From Parvibaculum sp. (GTDB lineage Bacteria; Pseudomonadota; Alphaproteobacteria; Parvibaculales; Parvibaculaceae): a stretch of 64,000 nt of DNA. How positions within the stretch are numbered: the first letter of the stretch is position 1; the number at the start of each line of letters is the position of its first letter. Positions 16,924-25,498 of the stretch are shown piece by piece. The stretch is taken from contig NZNS01000010.1 in the NCBI GenBank assembly GCA_002694985.1, positions 191,951 through 255,950 on the forward strand. Direction: 5' to 3'. The translations under genes and the position numbers were made by a program. The notes beneath the pieces were generated by a model. It had not been told where the DNA came from. It saw only the letters and a list, made by a program, of their open reading frames with translations, and ran no database searches.

Positions 16924-16951
16924 GTGACGTTCCGATGACGTTTGTGTGACA
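16924..16951. promoter_or_regulatory. PhoB-box-like triple direct repeat
   Basis: GTGACG (16924), ATGACG (16935) and GTGACA (16946) are spaced exactly 11 bases apart. The reverse strand reads as three YGTCAY units, resembling the PhoB box pattern CTGTCAT-N4-CTGTCAT. It lies between convergent hmuV and fbpA, with no gene properly placed to be controlled, so function is doubtful. A close relative of this array is at 33428. Confidence 0.35.
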
Positions 16952-16983
16952 GTCGGACCGTTTCGGGGCCTGTTTATCCCCGC

Positions 16984-18009
16984 TTACTGCCAGCCTGCGC
17001 GGTCGAAAATGCGCACCGCCTCGGCCTGGTTTTCGCCCAGCGCACTCGCATTGATCGCATCTTCCTTGAAGGGGCCTGTGCCCTTCACCGGGGATGTCTT
17101 CATCGCACCCGGCACCGCCGTATATTCGTGGTTCAGCTGGGTGAAGGCGTTCTGCGCCCAGTCCCCGGTCAGGAACTCTATGAATTTAATGGCGTTTTCG
17201 CGATTGGGTGCGTATTTCATCACGCCCGCGCCGGAGATGTTTACATGCGTGCCGCGGTCATTCTGGTTCGGAAAGATGAGGCCCACCTTTTCCGCGACCG
17301 CCACATCGGCGGCATCATCCGAGCCGAGCATGCGGCCGATATAATAGGTGTTCACCACGGAAATCCGGCATTCGCCCGCCGCCACCGCCTTGATGTTCGA
17401 CGTGTCGTTGCCCTGGGGTTGCTGCGCGAGGTTCGCCATCACGCCTTTCGCCCAGTTTTCTGCGGCTTCCTGGCCTTCATGCTCGATCAAAGAGGCCAGC
17501 AGCGAAATGTTGTAGATGTTCGACGAGGAGCGCATGCAGATCTCGCCCTTATGCACGGGGTCGGCAAGGTCGTCATAGGTTTCGAGCTTCTCCGGGCGGC
17601 CCATCTCCTTGTTGTAGATGATGATCCGCGCGCGCTTCGAAAGGCCAAACCAGAGCCCCTCAGGGTGGCGCAAATGCGCGGGAATCCGCGATTCCAGCAC
17701 CTCGGAGCGCACCGGCGAGAAAAGCCCCTTTTCCTCCGCGCGCCACAGCCGGCCCGCATCGACCGTCACCAGAATATCCGCAGGGCTCTGCTTTCCTTCG
17801 CGTTCGAGCCGCGCGATCAGCTCGTCGCTGCCGCCCTCGATCAGATTTACGCTTATGCCCGTTTGCTCGGTAAAGCGGTCATAGAGTTCAAGGTCCGTGT
17901 CGTAGTGACGGGCGGAGTAGATATTGACCTCCTGCGTCTCGGCCTTCGCGCCGACGGCGACAGCAAGACCAGAGGCAAGGATGAGAACGGCGGTAAGCAG
18001 ACGAAACAT
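16984..18009 (-). CDS. fbpA: ferric iron ABC transporter substrate-binding protein
   Basis: A 341-residue periplasmic binding protein of the FbpA/FutA/IdiA type. A signal peptide (LLTAVLILASGLAVAVGAKA) is followed by EVNIYSARHYDTDLELYDRF, the typical iron-binder opening. The YYIGRM segment near residue 225 contains the paired tyrosines that coordinate ferric iron in this family. It delivers ferric iron to FbpB/FbpC. A Fur-type box lies 17 bases upstream of its start, in the 99-base gap after fbpC, giving it its own iron control and perhaps higher expression than the membrane parts. Confidence 0.93.
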   Translation of the reverse strand: MFRLLTAVLILASGLAVAVGAKAETQEVNIYSARHYDTDLELYDRFTEQTGISVNLIEGGSDELIARLEREGKQSPADILVTVDAGRLWRAEEKGLFSPVRSEVLESRIPAHLRHPEGLWFGLSKRARIIIYNKEMGRPEKLETYDDLADPVHKGEICMRSSSNIYNISLLASLIEHEGQEAAENWAKGVMANLAQQPQGNDTSNIKAVAAGECRISVVNTYYIGRMLGSDDAADVAVAEKVGLIFPNQNDRGTHVNISGAGVMKYAPNRENAIKFIEFLTGDWAQNAFTQLNHEYTAVPGAMKTSPVKGTGPFKEDAINASALGENQAEAVRIFDRAGWQ

Positions 18010-18025
18010 GGGCTGTCCGTAATTT

Positions 18026-18040
18026 TGATAACGACTTGCA
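18026..18040 (-). promoter_or_regulatory. Fur-type box upstream of fbpA
   Basis: On the minus strand TGCAAGTCGTTATCA matches 10 of 14 defined positions of the Fur 7-1-7 consensus, with the right half TTATCA perfect. It lies 17 bases upstream of the fbpA start. Confidence 0.55.
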
Positions 18041-18108
18041 ATTGCAGATGGGAGCTTACCCCGAGGAACAGGCCCGGCGCAAGCAGGCCGAGAGGACGAA
18101 AGGTCGCG

Positions 18109-19149
18109 TCAGGCCGCAAAAACGAAGGTTCCGCACGGATCGAAACGCACGGAAACGGCCTCGCCAATGGCAAAGCCAGCAAGCTCATCGACGCGGGCGC
18201 GAAGCGGTTCGAGGTTCGGGAAACTCTCGCTCGACAGGAGGACCAGCCAGTCCCGCCCGAGAAACCGGATATCGCCAATACGGAAGGCGTCGTTGGCGCC
18301 ATCCGCAAGTTCCAGGGTCACGGCTTCGGGCCGCACGATCACCTCGGCCGCCATGCCCTGGCTGAAATTTTCAGCCGGCAAGGAGCCATAGGCCATCACC
18401 GCCGCGCCGTCGTCGATCACGGCGGGAAAACGCTGCGCCTCACCGAAAAGCGAGGCCACCAAAGCACTTGCAGGATTTGCATAGAGTTCGTCGGGCGCTG
18501 CGCACTGGGCAATCCGCCCACCTTCCATGACGGCAATCCGGTCGGCGATTTCCATCGCCTCGTCGGGATCGTGCGTCACCACCAGCGTCACGACACCGGC
18601 GGCTTTGAGCGCCCGGCGGGCTTCCTCTCTCAATTCGCGGCGGCGCGTGACGTCGACGCTCGCAAAGGGTTCATCAAGCAACATGGCCGCAGGTGAGGGC
18701 GCGAGGGCGCGCGCCAAGGCGACCCGCTGCTGCTGTCCGCCCGACAATGTATGGGGATAACGGCTCTCGAAGCCTGCAAGTCCGACGGCCTTCAAGCGGC
18801 TCGCGACTATGTTCTGAATTTCGCCTTTCGGCCTTCCGGCGAGGCCAAAGGCTATGTTTTCCGCGACGTTCAGATGCGGGAACAACGCATGGTCCTGAAA
18901 CACCATGCCAAAGGAACGCTTTTCGGGCGGCACGTCGCGGCCCGGTGCGGCAAGCCGCACATCGCCAAGGTCAATGCTTCCCTCCTGCAGCGCTTCCAGC
19001 CCTGCTGCGAGCCTGAGCAAAGTCGTCTTGCCGCTTCCCGACGGCCCCAGCAGACAAAGGATCTCGCCCGGGCGCGCTTCCAGCGATACGCCGGACAGCA
19101 CCCGATGGCCGCCATAGCTGTGGCCGACATTCCGGAAGGCCAAGGACAT
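18109..19149 (-). CDS. fbpC: ferric iron ABC transporter ATPase
   Basis: A 346-residue ABC ATPase. Walker A is GPSGSGKTT, the Q-loop reads MVFQDHALFPHL, the signature is LSGGQQQRV, Walker B is AMLLDEPFASVD and the switch His is in VVTHDPDEA. The C-terminal third (after about residue 240) is a regulatory TOBE-like domain, with AEVIVRPEAVTLEL and IRFLGRDWLVLL, as in FbpC and other importers of this class. It lies upstream of fbpA in the same direction and is divergent from the permease fbpB, so the three make one ferric iron importer. Confidence 0.92.
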   Translation of the reverse strand: MSLAFRNVGHSYGGHRVLSGVSLEARPGEILCLLGPSGSGKTTLLRLAAGLEALQEGSIDLGDVRLAAPGRDVPPEKRSFGMVFQDHALFPHLNVAENIAFGLAGRPKGEIQNIVASRLKAVGLAGFESRYPHTLSGGQQQRVALARALAPSPAAMLLDEPFASVDVTRRRELREEARRALKAAGVVTLVVTHDPDEAMEIADRIAVMEGGRIAQCAAPDELYANPASALVASLFGEAQRFPAVIDDGAAVMAYGSLPAENFSQGMAAEVIVRPEAVTLELADGANDAFRIGDIRFLGRDWLVLLSSESFPNLEPLRARVDELAGFAIGEAVSVRFDPCGTFVFAA

Positions 19150-19247
19150 TAAAACACCTCTCGCGACGGGATGTATCTGCCGTATATCGTGCGAATGCGT
19201 AGCAAAATTACTTTGCCGCCCGTCGCGGTATTTGTCACAACAAGCCC

Positions 19248-20960
19248 ATGTCAGTCACGGAAAAAGATCGCCACCCCGGGGGCGCGGGTTTCAGGGAACG
19301 GGTGAAGCTGCGGCTCGGTTCGGGCTGGACGCTCACCGCGCTTGGTATCGCACTGATCGTGCTCGCCCCCTCTCTCACGGTGCTCTGGAGCCTCACGGCA
19401 CCGGCAAGCGAGAACTGGGCCCATCTGCGCTCGACCGTTCTTCCAGGCTATATCTTCAACACGTTGCAGCTCATGGCGCTCGTCGCGGCGATGACCGCCT
19501 TCGTCGGTGTTGGTACCGCATGGCTCACCGTTTCCACGCAGTTTCCCGGCCGTCGCTTCTTCAATTGGGCGCTCGTCCTGCCGCTTGCGACACCCGCCTA
19601 TATCGTCGCCTATGTCTACACGGACCTTCTTTCCTTCGCCGGGCCTGTGCAAAGCGCGCTCAGAGGTATCACCGGCTGGCATGTCGGGGATTATTATTTT
19701 CCGCCGGTGCGCTCGCTACCCGGTGCGGCAGTGATGCTGAGCCTCGTTCTCTACCCTTATGTCTATCTTCTTGCGCGAACCGCCTTTGAGCGGCAGTCCG
19801 CTGCCCTTTTCGATGCGGCGCGCATTCTCGGCGCAAAGCCGTGGCGGGCCTTTCTGCGCATCGCCCTGCCCTGCGCGCGCCCGGCAATTGCGGGCGGTCT
19901 TGCTCTCGTTTTGATGGAAACGATCTCGGACTTCGGTGTCGTCGACTATTTCGCTGTGCCCACGCTCACAGCCGGGATCTTTCGCACATGGTTCAATCTG
20001 GGCGATGCCCTTTCCGCCGCGCAAATCGCTGCCTGGCTGTTCATTTTTGCCATTGCGCTTGTCTTCATCGAGATTGCGAGCCGGCGGGGCCGTGTGGCCA
20101 ATCCGCTATCGCGCGACATGGCCCCCGCGCCTCGCAAACTCGGGCGGCTGGCGGGTACCGCCATCGCTATTGCCTGCGCGCTGCCCATCATTCTCGGCTT
20201 CATCGTCCCCGTGGCGGTTCTCCTGCGCTACGCCATCATCGAAGGCGATCCGATGCTCGGCCGCAACTTCCTCGACTTCGCCTGGAACAGCCTGCTCGTG
20301 GCCGCCCTTGCCGCCGTCCTTGCGACCACATTGGCTCTTTTGCTTGCCTATGGCGAGAGATTGCATCCGACGCGCTTCAATCGCGTGTCGATCCGTCTTG
20401 CGACACTCGGCTATGCGCTGCCCGGCGCGATGATCGCCATAGGCATTCTTACGCTCTCGACAGGGATCGATCATGCCTTTGCGGATGCCGTTGAAGGGCT
20501 CGGTTTTTCACCCGGACTTATCCTCACCGGATCGGTCGCAGGGCTGGTCTTCGCCTATGTGGCGCGCTTTTTGACTGCGGCCTATAACGCCACGCATAGC
20601 GGGCTCGGAAAAATCCATCCGACACTTGATGCTGCCGCACGAAGCCTTGGCGCCGCCCCGCGCCGCGTTCTTTCCGCCGTCCACGTGCCCCTCCTGCGCG
20701 GCGCCCTCGCAAGCGCAGCCCTCATCGTCTTTATCGACGTGATGAAGGAGCTGCCCGCCACGCTTCTCCTCCGTCCCTTCAATTTCGAGACGCTGGCGAC
20801 ACGTACCTATCGCCTCGCCTCCGACGAAAAACTGGGTGAAGCCAGCACTGCGGCGCTGATGATCGTGCTGCTCGGCCTCATCCCCGCGATCCTGCTCAGC
20901 CTGTCGATCTCGAGAAGCGGGACGCGGCCTGCCATCGTGCCGCCCTACACGGAAAAGTGA
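19248..20960 (+). CDS. fbpB: ferric iron ABC transporter permease, two-domain
   Basis: A 570-residue fused permease with two BPD_transp_1 domains and about twelve membrane segments. The EAA-like loops are AARILGAKPWRAFLRIALPCARP (first half, near residue 195) and AARSLGAAPRRVLSAVHVPLLRG (second half, near 475). The first EAA-like loop is followed by GGLALVLMETISDFGVVDYF, typical of FbpB/SfuB. It is divergent from fbpC; the 98-base gap has a weak Fur-like stretch (TGCGAATGCGTAGCA, 19190-19204; 9 of 14). Together with FbpA and FbpC it imports periplasmic ferric iron. Confidence 0.92.
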   Translation: MSVTEKDRHPGGAGFRERVKLRLGSGWTLTALGIALIVLAPSLTVLWSLTAPASENWAHLRSTVLPGYIFNTLQLMALVAAMTAFVGVGTAWLTVSTQFPGRRFFNWALVLPLATPAYIVAYVYTDLLSFAGPVQSALRGITGWHVGDYYFPPVRSLPGAAVMLSLVLYPYVYLLARTAFERQSAALFDAARILGAKPWRAFLRIALPCARPAIAGGLALVLMETISDFGVVDYFAVPTLTAGIFRTWFNLGDALSAAQIAAWLFIFAIALVFIEIASRRGRVANPLSRDMAPAPRKLGRLAGTAIAIACALPIILGFIVPVAVLLRYAIIEGDPMLGRNFLDFAWNSLLVAALAAVLATTLALLLAYGERLHPTRFNRVSIRLATLGYALPGAMIAIGILTLSTGIDHAFADAVEGLGFSPGLILTGSVAGLVFAYVARFLTAAYNATHSGLGKIHPTLDAAARSLGAAPRRVLSAVHVPLLRGALASAALIVFIDVMKELPATLLLRPFNFETLATRTYRLASDEKLGEASTAALMIVLLGLIPAILLSLSISRSGTRPAIVPPYTEK

Positions 20961-21093
20961 AGCTTTCCGGCGTCTGCTCGCATGGTTCAGGACTGAAAGC
21001 GGCGGACTCGGGAACAAGTTGAGGGTATTGTCCCCTCGTGTCGACACACCGTGTCATTGTGCCCTGTTTGAATCGCGTATTGCCGGAGAGCCC

Positions 21094-22176
21094 ATGCGCC
21101 CTCTGATACCCCTCGCCCTTGCCGTCATGCTGCTTGCCGTGCCCGCGCAAGCAGAGGAAGAACCACAGAATGTCATTGTCACCTCGGTGAAAAGCGATGG
21201 CTTTGTCGACAGGGTGGAAGCGCTCGGCACGACCTTTGCCAATGAGAGCGTAACGATCACGGCGAATGTGTCGGACAAGATTGTCGAGATCCACTTCGAG
21301 GACGGGCAGGAAGTCGAGGAAGGGTATCTCCTCGTCGCCCTCCAGCGCGCGGAGCAGCGCGCCGCTCTCGCAGCCGCGGAAGCGGTTCTCAGTGAACGCA
21401 GGACGGCCTATCAGCGGGCGCGCGAGCTTGAAAGCCGCCAATATACGACAACAGCTCAACTCGAAGAGCGCCTTGCCGCGCTACGCGAAGCGGAAGCCAA
21501 CCGCGATGCTGCCGCCGCGCGCCTTGCGGACCGTGAAATCCGGGCGCCCTTCGATGGCATTGTGGGCCTTCGCAATATCAGTGTCGGCACCCTCGTGACG
21601 CCCGGAAGCGTCATCACAACGCTTGATGACCTCGACCCTATCAAGCTCGACTTCACCGTTCCCGCCGCCTACCTCGCAACGATCCGGCCCGGCCTCGAAA
21701 TCGTCGCCGCCACGACGGCGCTACCCGGCATTCAGTTCAAGGGTGAAATCCGGAGTGTCTCAAGCAAGGTCGATCCGGTGACGCGCTCCTTTACCGCCCG
21801 CGCGCTGATCGACAATCCCGACCATGCATTAAAGCCGGGCCTTCTGATGACGGTTCAGCTTCTGCGAAACCCGCGACAGGCGCTGGTCATCCCTGAAGAA
21901 GCCCTCATTCCGGTCGGCACACAGAATTTCGTCTTTGTCATTGAGGACGGGGTCACCGAGGGCGTGAAAAACCCCATTGCGCACCGCCGCGAAGTTCACA
22001 CTGGTGCTCGACGTCTGGGTGAGGTCGAGATACTGAGCGGCCTCAGTGAAGGCGAACGCGTTGTCACACATGGCACCATGCAGCTTCGCGACGGACAGCC
22101 TGTGCACATCGTCGAAGAGCAAGGGGTCATCAAAACGCTGGGCGGGCTGAGCGACGAAACCACGACCGTGCGCTAA
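21094..22176 (+). CDS. RND efflux periplasmic adaptor (membrane fusion protein)
   Basis: A 360-residue adaptor. A signal peptide (IPLALAVMLLAVPAQA) precedes a lipoyl/barrel-sandwich domain (NVSDKIVEIHFEDGQEVEEG), an alpha-hairpin coiled coil (about residues 85-150), the second lipoyl half DREIRAPFDGIVGLRNISVG, and the beta-barrel and membrane-proximal domains. It links the RND pump encoded 10 bases downstream to an outer-membrane channel that is not encoded here. The start at 21094 has GGAGAG upstream. The leader contains a perfect GTGTCGACAC palindrome (21038-21047), a possible operator; no regulator gene sits next to it. Confidence 0.93.
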   Translation: MRPLIPLALAVMLLAVPAQAEEEPQNVIVTSVKSDGFVDRVEALGTTFANESVTITANVSDKIVEIHFEDGQEVEEGYLLVALQRAEQRAALAAAEAVLSERRTAYQRARELESRQYTTTAQLEERLAALREAEANRDAAAARLADREIRAPFDGIVGLRNISVGTLVTPGSVITTLDDLDPIKLDFTVPAAYLATIRPGLEIVAATTALPGIQFKGEIRSVSSKVDPVTRSFTARALIDNPDHALKPGLLMTVQLLRNPRQALVIPEEALIPVGTQNFVFVIEDGVTEGVKNPIAHRREVHTGARRLGEVEILSGLSEGERVVTHGTMQLRDGQPVHIVEEQGVIKTLGGLSDETTTVR

Positions 22177-22186
22177 CGAGGCAGGC

Positions 22187-25100
22187 ATGAAGCTTTCGGA
22201 TATCTCCGTTACAAGGCCGGTTTTTGCCGCCGTCATCAGCCTGTTGCTCGTCGCGTTCGGCCTTGTCGCCTTTGACCGCCTGCCGCTTCGTGAATATCCC
22301 GATATTGACCCGCCCATCGTCTCGATCACCACCGACTATCGCGGTGCGGCGGCGGCCGTCATCGAGACACGCATCACCGAACCCATCGAAGAACGTATCG
22401 CGGGAATCGAGGGCATCTCCTACATCGAGTCGTCCAGCGAAGATGGCCGCTCGCGCATCACCATCGAGTTCAACCCGGGACGAGACGTCGATGCGGCCGC
22501 GAACGACATACGCGACCGCGTATCGGGAATCGTGGACGACCTTCCCGCCGAGGCCGATCCGCCGGACATCCGCAAGGAAGACTCAAGCGACGACGTCATC
22601 ATGTGGCTCAACCTCGTGAGCGACCGCATGAGCGTTCTGGATATGACGGATTATGCGGAACGCCATCTTGTCGACCGTTTTTCCACGCTTGACGGGGTGG
22701 CGCGGGTAAGGCTCAGCGGTGAGCGAAGCTATGCCATGCGGATATGGCTGGACCGGAATGCACTTGCAGCCCGACAGCTGACGGTCGGCGATGTCGAGCA
22801 GGCGCTGATAGCCGAGAATGTCGAACTTCCCGCGGGCAATATCGAATCCGCCCAGCGGCAATTTACGGCACGCGTCGAGCGGAGCTTCAAGACGCCAAAG
22901 GATTTCCGCGAACTTGTCCTCGCCCAGGGTAAAGACGGCTATCTGGTGAGGCTTGGCGATGTCGCGCGTGTCGAACGCATGGCCGCCGAGGACAGGACGT
23001 TCTTTCGCGGCAACAAAGTGAAGATGATCGGTGTCGGCATCATCAAGCAGTCGACGGCGAACACGATCACCGTGACGGACGGCGTCAAGGCCCAGGCGGC
23101 GCGCCTGGCGTCCTCACTGCCTGAAGGAATGGCGCTGAAGCAGAGCTACGACACCAGTGTGTTCATCGAGTCGGCAATCAGCGAAGTTTACAAGACGCTC
23201 GGCATCGCGATCTTCCTCGTCGTCCTGACGATCTTTGTCTTTCTCGGCAGTGCCCGGGCAACACTTGTGCCTGCGGTCACTGTCCCTGTGTCGGTCATAG
23301 CGACGTTCCTCGTCCTCTATATACTCGGCTTTTCCGTCAATCTGCTGACCTTGCTGGCGCTCGTTCTGGCCATCGGGCTCGTTGTCGATGACACGATCGT
23401 GGTGCTTGAGAACATCTATCGCCGCATGGAGGCCGGGGAGACGCCACTCGTCGCCGCATTCAACGGCGCACGGCAGGTCGGCTTCGCTGTCATTGCAACA
23501 ACGATTGTGGTGATTTCGGTCTTCCTGCCGCTGGCTTTCATCGAAGGATCGGTTGGGCGGCTGTTTTCGGAGTTCGCTATCACCATGTCGGCGGCCGTCG
23601 CCTTTTCCAGCCTCGTCGCGCTGAGCCTTTCCCCCATGCTCTCCTCGAAGATTCTGAAGCCGACCTCCAACCACACGCGGTTCAATATCGCCGTGGATCG
23701 AGCGTTCGAGAACACACAGAATTGGTATGCCTCGTCGCTCGGAAAAGCACTCCACCGACCTGTATTTATGTTCAGCATACTCGGCATCGTTGCCGTTCTG
23801 GCCTATGGGCTCTTCACGATACTTCCCTCGGAATATGCACCACGGGAGGACCGGGGCGCTTTCTTCGTGATGGTGAACGCGCCGGAAGGGTCGTCCTACT
23901 CATATATCGAAGCCTATATGGACGAGATCGAAGACCGAATGATGCCGCTGGTCGAAAATGGGGAGATCAGCCGGCTACTCGTCCGCGCGCCGCGCTCGTT
24001 CGGCGGCGGTGCCACCTTCAATTCCGGCATTGCCATTGCCGTGTTGAACGACTGGAGCGAGCGCCGCTCGGCCTGGGAGATCATGGACGATGTGAAGGCT
24101 CGCACGGCCGATCTGCCCGGCGTTACCATCTCGCCTGTGATGCGCCGGGGTTTTGGCGGCGGCACATCAAAGCCGGTGCAATTCGTCATTGGCGGTGGAA
24201 CCTATGAAGAGCTCCGCGAATGGCGCGATATTCTTCTCGCCGCCATCGCTGAAAACAATCCCGGACTTACCGGCGTCGACCACGACTACAAGGAAACCAA
24301 GCCGCAGCTTCGCGTCGAGATCGACCGGAACAATGCTGGCGACCTCGGCGTGACCGTAAACAATATCGGCCGGACGCTCGAAACCGTTTTCGGCTCTCGC
24401 CGGGTAACGACCTTCATTGAGGATGGCGAGGAGTACGACGTTATCCTCGAAGGCGAGCGCGCAGCCCAACGTACGCCGAGCGACATGAGCAATCTTTTCG
24501 TACGCTCCGAGCGGTCGGGTGAGCTCATTCCGCTCGCGAATCTCGTAACAGTGAGCGAAATGGCAGGCCCATCCAGCCTCAACCGTTATAATCGCGTACG
24601 CGCCATCACCATCGAGGCGGCCCTTGCGGATGGTTATACGCTTGGTGAAGCACTCGACTACCTCGAAGGACTTGCACGGGAGAAGCTGCCTGCCGGGGTC
24701 ACGATCGACTATCGCGGTCAATCGCTCGACCTGGTCAAATCCGGCAGCGCGCTCGCCTTCATCTTCGTTCTGGGCCTCGTCGTGGTTTTCCTCGTGCTTG
24801 CCGCACAGTTCGAGAGCTTTATTCACCCGATCATCATCATCACAACGGTGCCGCTCGCCATCGCCGGCGGGCTTCTCGGCATCTGGCTCACGGGCGGAAC
24901 GATCAATCTCTACACGCAGATCGGTCTCATCATGCTGATCGGTCTCGCGGCAAAGAATGGCATTCTCATTGTGGAGTTCGCGAACAAGCTGCGCGACGAG
25001 GGTCGCGGGTTTCACGACGCTTTGATCGAAGCTGCCGGTATTCGTCTCCGTCCGATCCTGATGACGGCCATTACGACGGCTGCAGGAGCCGTGCCGCTTA

Positions 25101-25324
25101 TCCTCTCCTTTGGCGCCGGCGCGGAAACAAGGGCCGCCATTGGCGTCGTTATCTTCTCCGGTATCATCGCTACCACGGCCTTCACCCTTTTCGTGGTGCC
25201 GGTCACCTATCAATTGCTGGCCCGGGGCACAGGTTCACCCGGCGATACGAAACGCCGCCTGGAACAGGAGATGGCGTCGGGAGCAGGCGACCCGATACGC
25301 CCCCGGCCCGAAGGCGCGGAATAG
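22187..25324 (+). CDS. RND multidrug efflux pump
   Basis: A 1045-residue HAE1-type RND transporter (AcrB/MexF-like). It opens with KLSDISVTRPVFAAVISLLL and has twelve membrane helices with two large periplasmic loops. The proton-relay residues are present: Asp401 and Asp402 in VVDDTIVVLEN and Lys923 in AAKNGILIVEF. It exports hydrophobic toxic compounds, driven by protons, through the adjacent adaptor. No outer-membrane factor or regulator is next to it. The C-terminal tail after residue 1010 is short and polar. Confidence 0.95.
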   Translation: MKLSDISVTRPVFAAVISLLLVAFGLVAFDRLPLREYPDIDPPIVSITTDYRGAAAAVIETRITEPIEERIAGIEGISYIESSSEDGRSRITIEFNPGRDVDAAANDIRDRVSGIVDDLPAEADPPDIRKEDSSDDVIMWLNLVSDRMSVLDMTDYAERHLVDRFSTLDGVARVRLSGERSYAMRIWLDRNALAARQLTVGDVEQALIAENVELPAGNIESAQRQFTARVERSFKTPKDFRELVLAQGKDGYLVRLGDVARVERMAAEDRTFFRGNKVKMIGVGIIKQSTANTITVTDGVKAQAARLASSLPEGMALKQSYDTSVFIESAISEVYKTLGIAIFLVVLTIFVFLGSARATLVPAVTVPVSVIATFLVLYILGFSVNLLTLLALVLAIGLVVDDTIVVLENIYRRMEAGETPLVAAFNGARQVGFAVIATTIVVISVFLPLAFIEGSVGRLFSEFAITMSAAVAFSSLVALSLSPMLSSKILKPTSNHTRFNIAVDRAFENTQNWYASSLGKALHRPVFMFSILGIVAVLAYGLFTILPSEYAPREDRGAFFVMVNAPEGSSYSYIEAYMDEIEDRMMPLVENGEISRLLVRAPRSFGGGATFNSGIAIAVLNDWSERRSAWEIMDDVKARTADLPGVTISPVMRRGFGGGTSKPVQFVIGGGTYEELREWRDILLAAIAENNPGLTGVDHDYKETKPQLRVEIDRNNAGDLGVTVNNIGRTLETVFGSRRVTTFIEDGEEYDVILEGERAAQRTPSDMSNLFVRSERSGELIPLANLVTVSEMAGPSSLNRYNRVRAITIEAALADGYTLGEALDYLEGLAREKLPAGVTIDYRGQSLDLVKSGSALAFIFVLGLVVVFLVLAAQFESFIHPIIIITTVPLAIAGGLLGIWLTGGTINLYTQIGLIMLIGLAAKNGILIVEFANKLRDEGRGFHDALIEAAGIRLRPILMTAITTAAGAVPLILSFGAGAETRAAIGVVIFSGIIATTAFTLFVVPVTYQLLARGTGSPGDTKRRLEQEMASGAGDPIRPRPEGAE

Positions 25325-25498
25325 GCGGAAATCGACCGGGCACGCCTTGACTTGCGTTCTCCGCGGCCAAGATGAATGGGCACGGATTGGCAGGAAATTT
25401 CTGAGCCGCGCCTATGGAGAAGCGGGTGCGAGCCGGTCGGGCGGCTGATAGACTGAAGAACAAAGCCGAGCAGACCCAGAATCCGGTAACAACAGACC

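Noticed and set aside
16942..18696. A 584-codon open frame on the plus strand over fbpA and part of fbpC
   Set aside because: It is antisense to two well-conserved transporter genes, lacks any recognisable domain and reflects the high GC content at codon position three.
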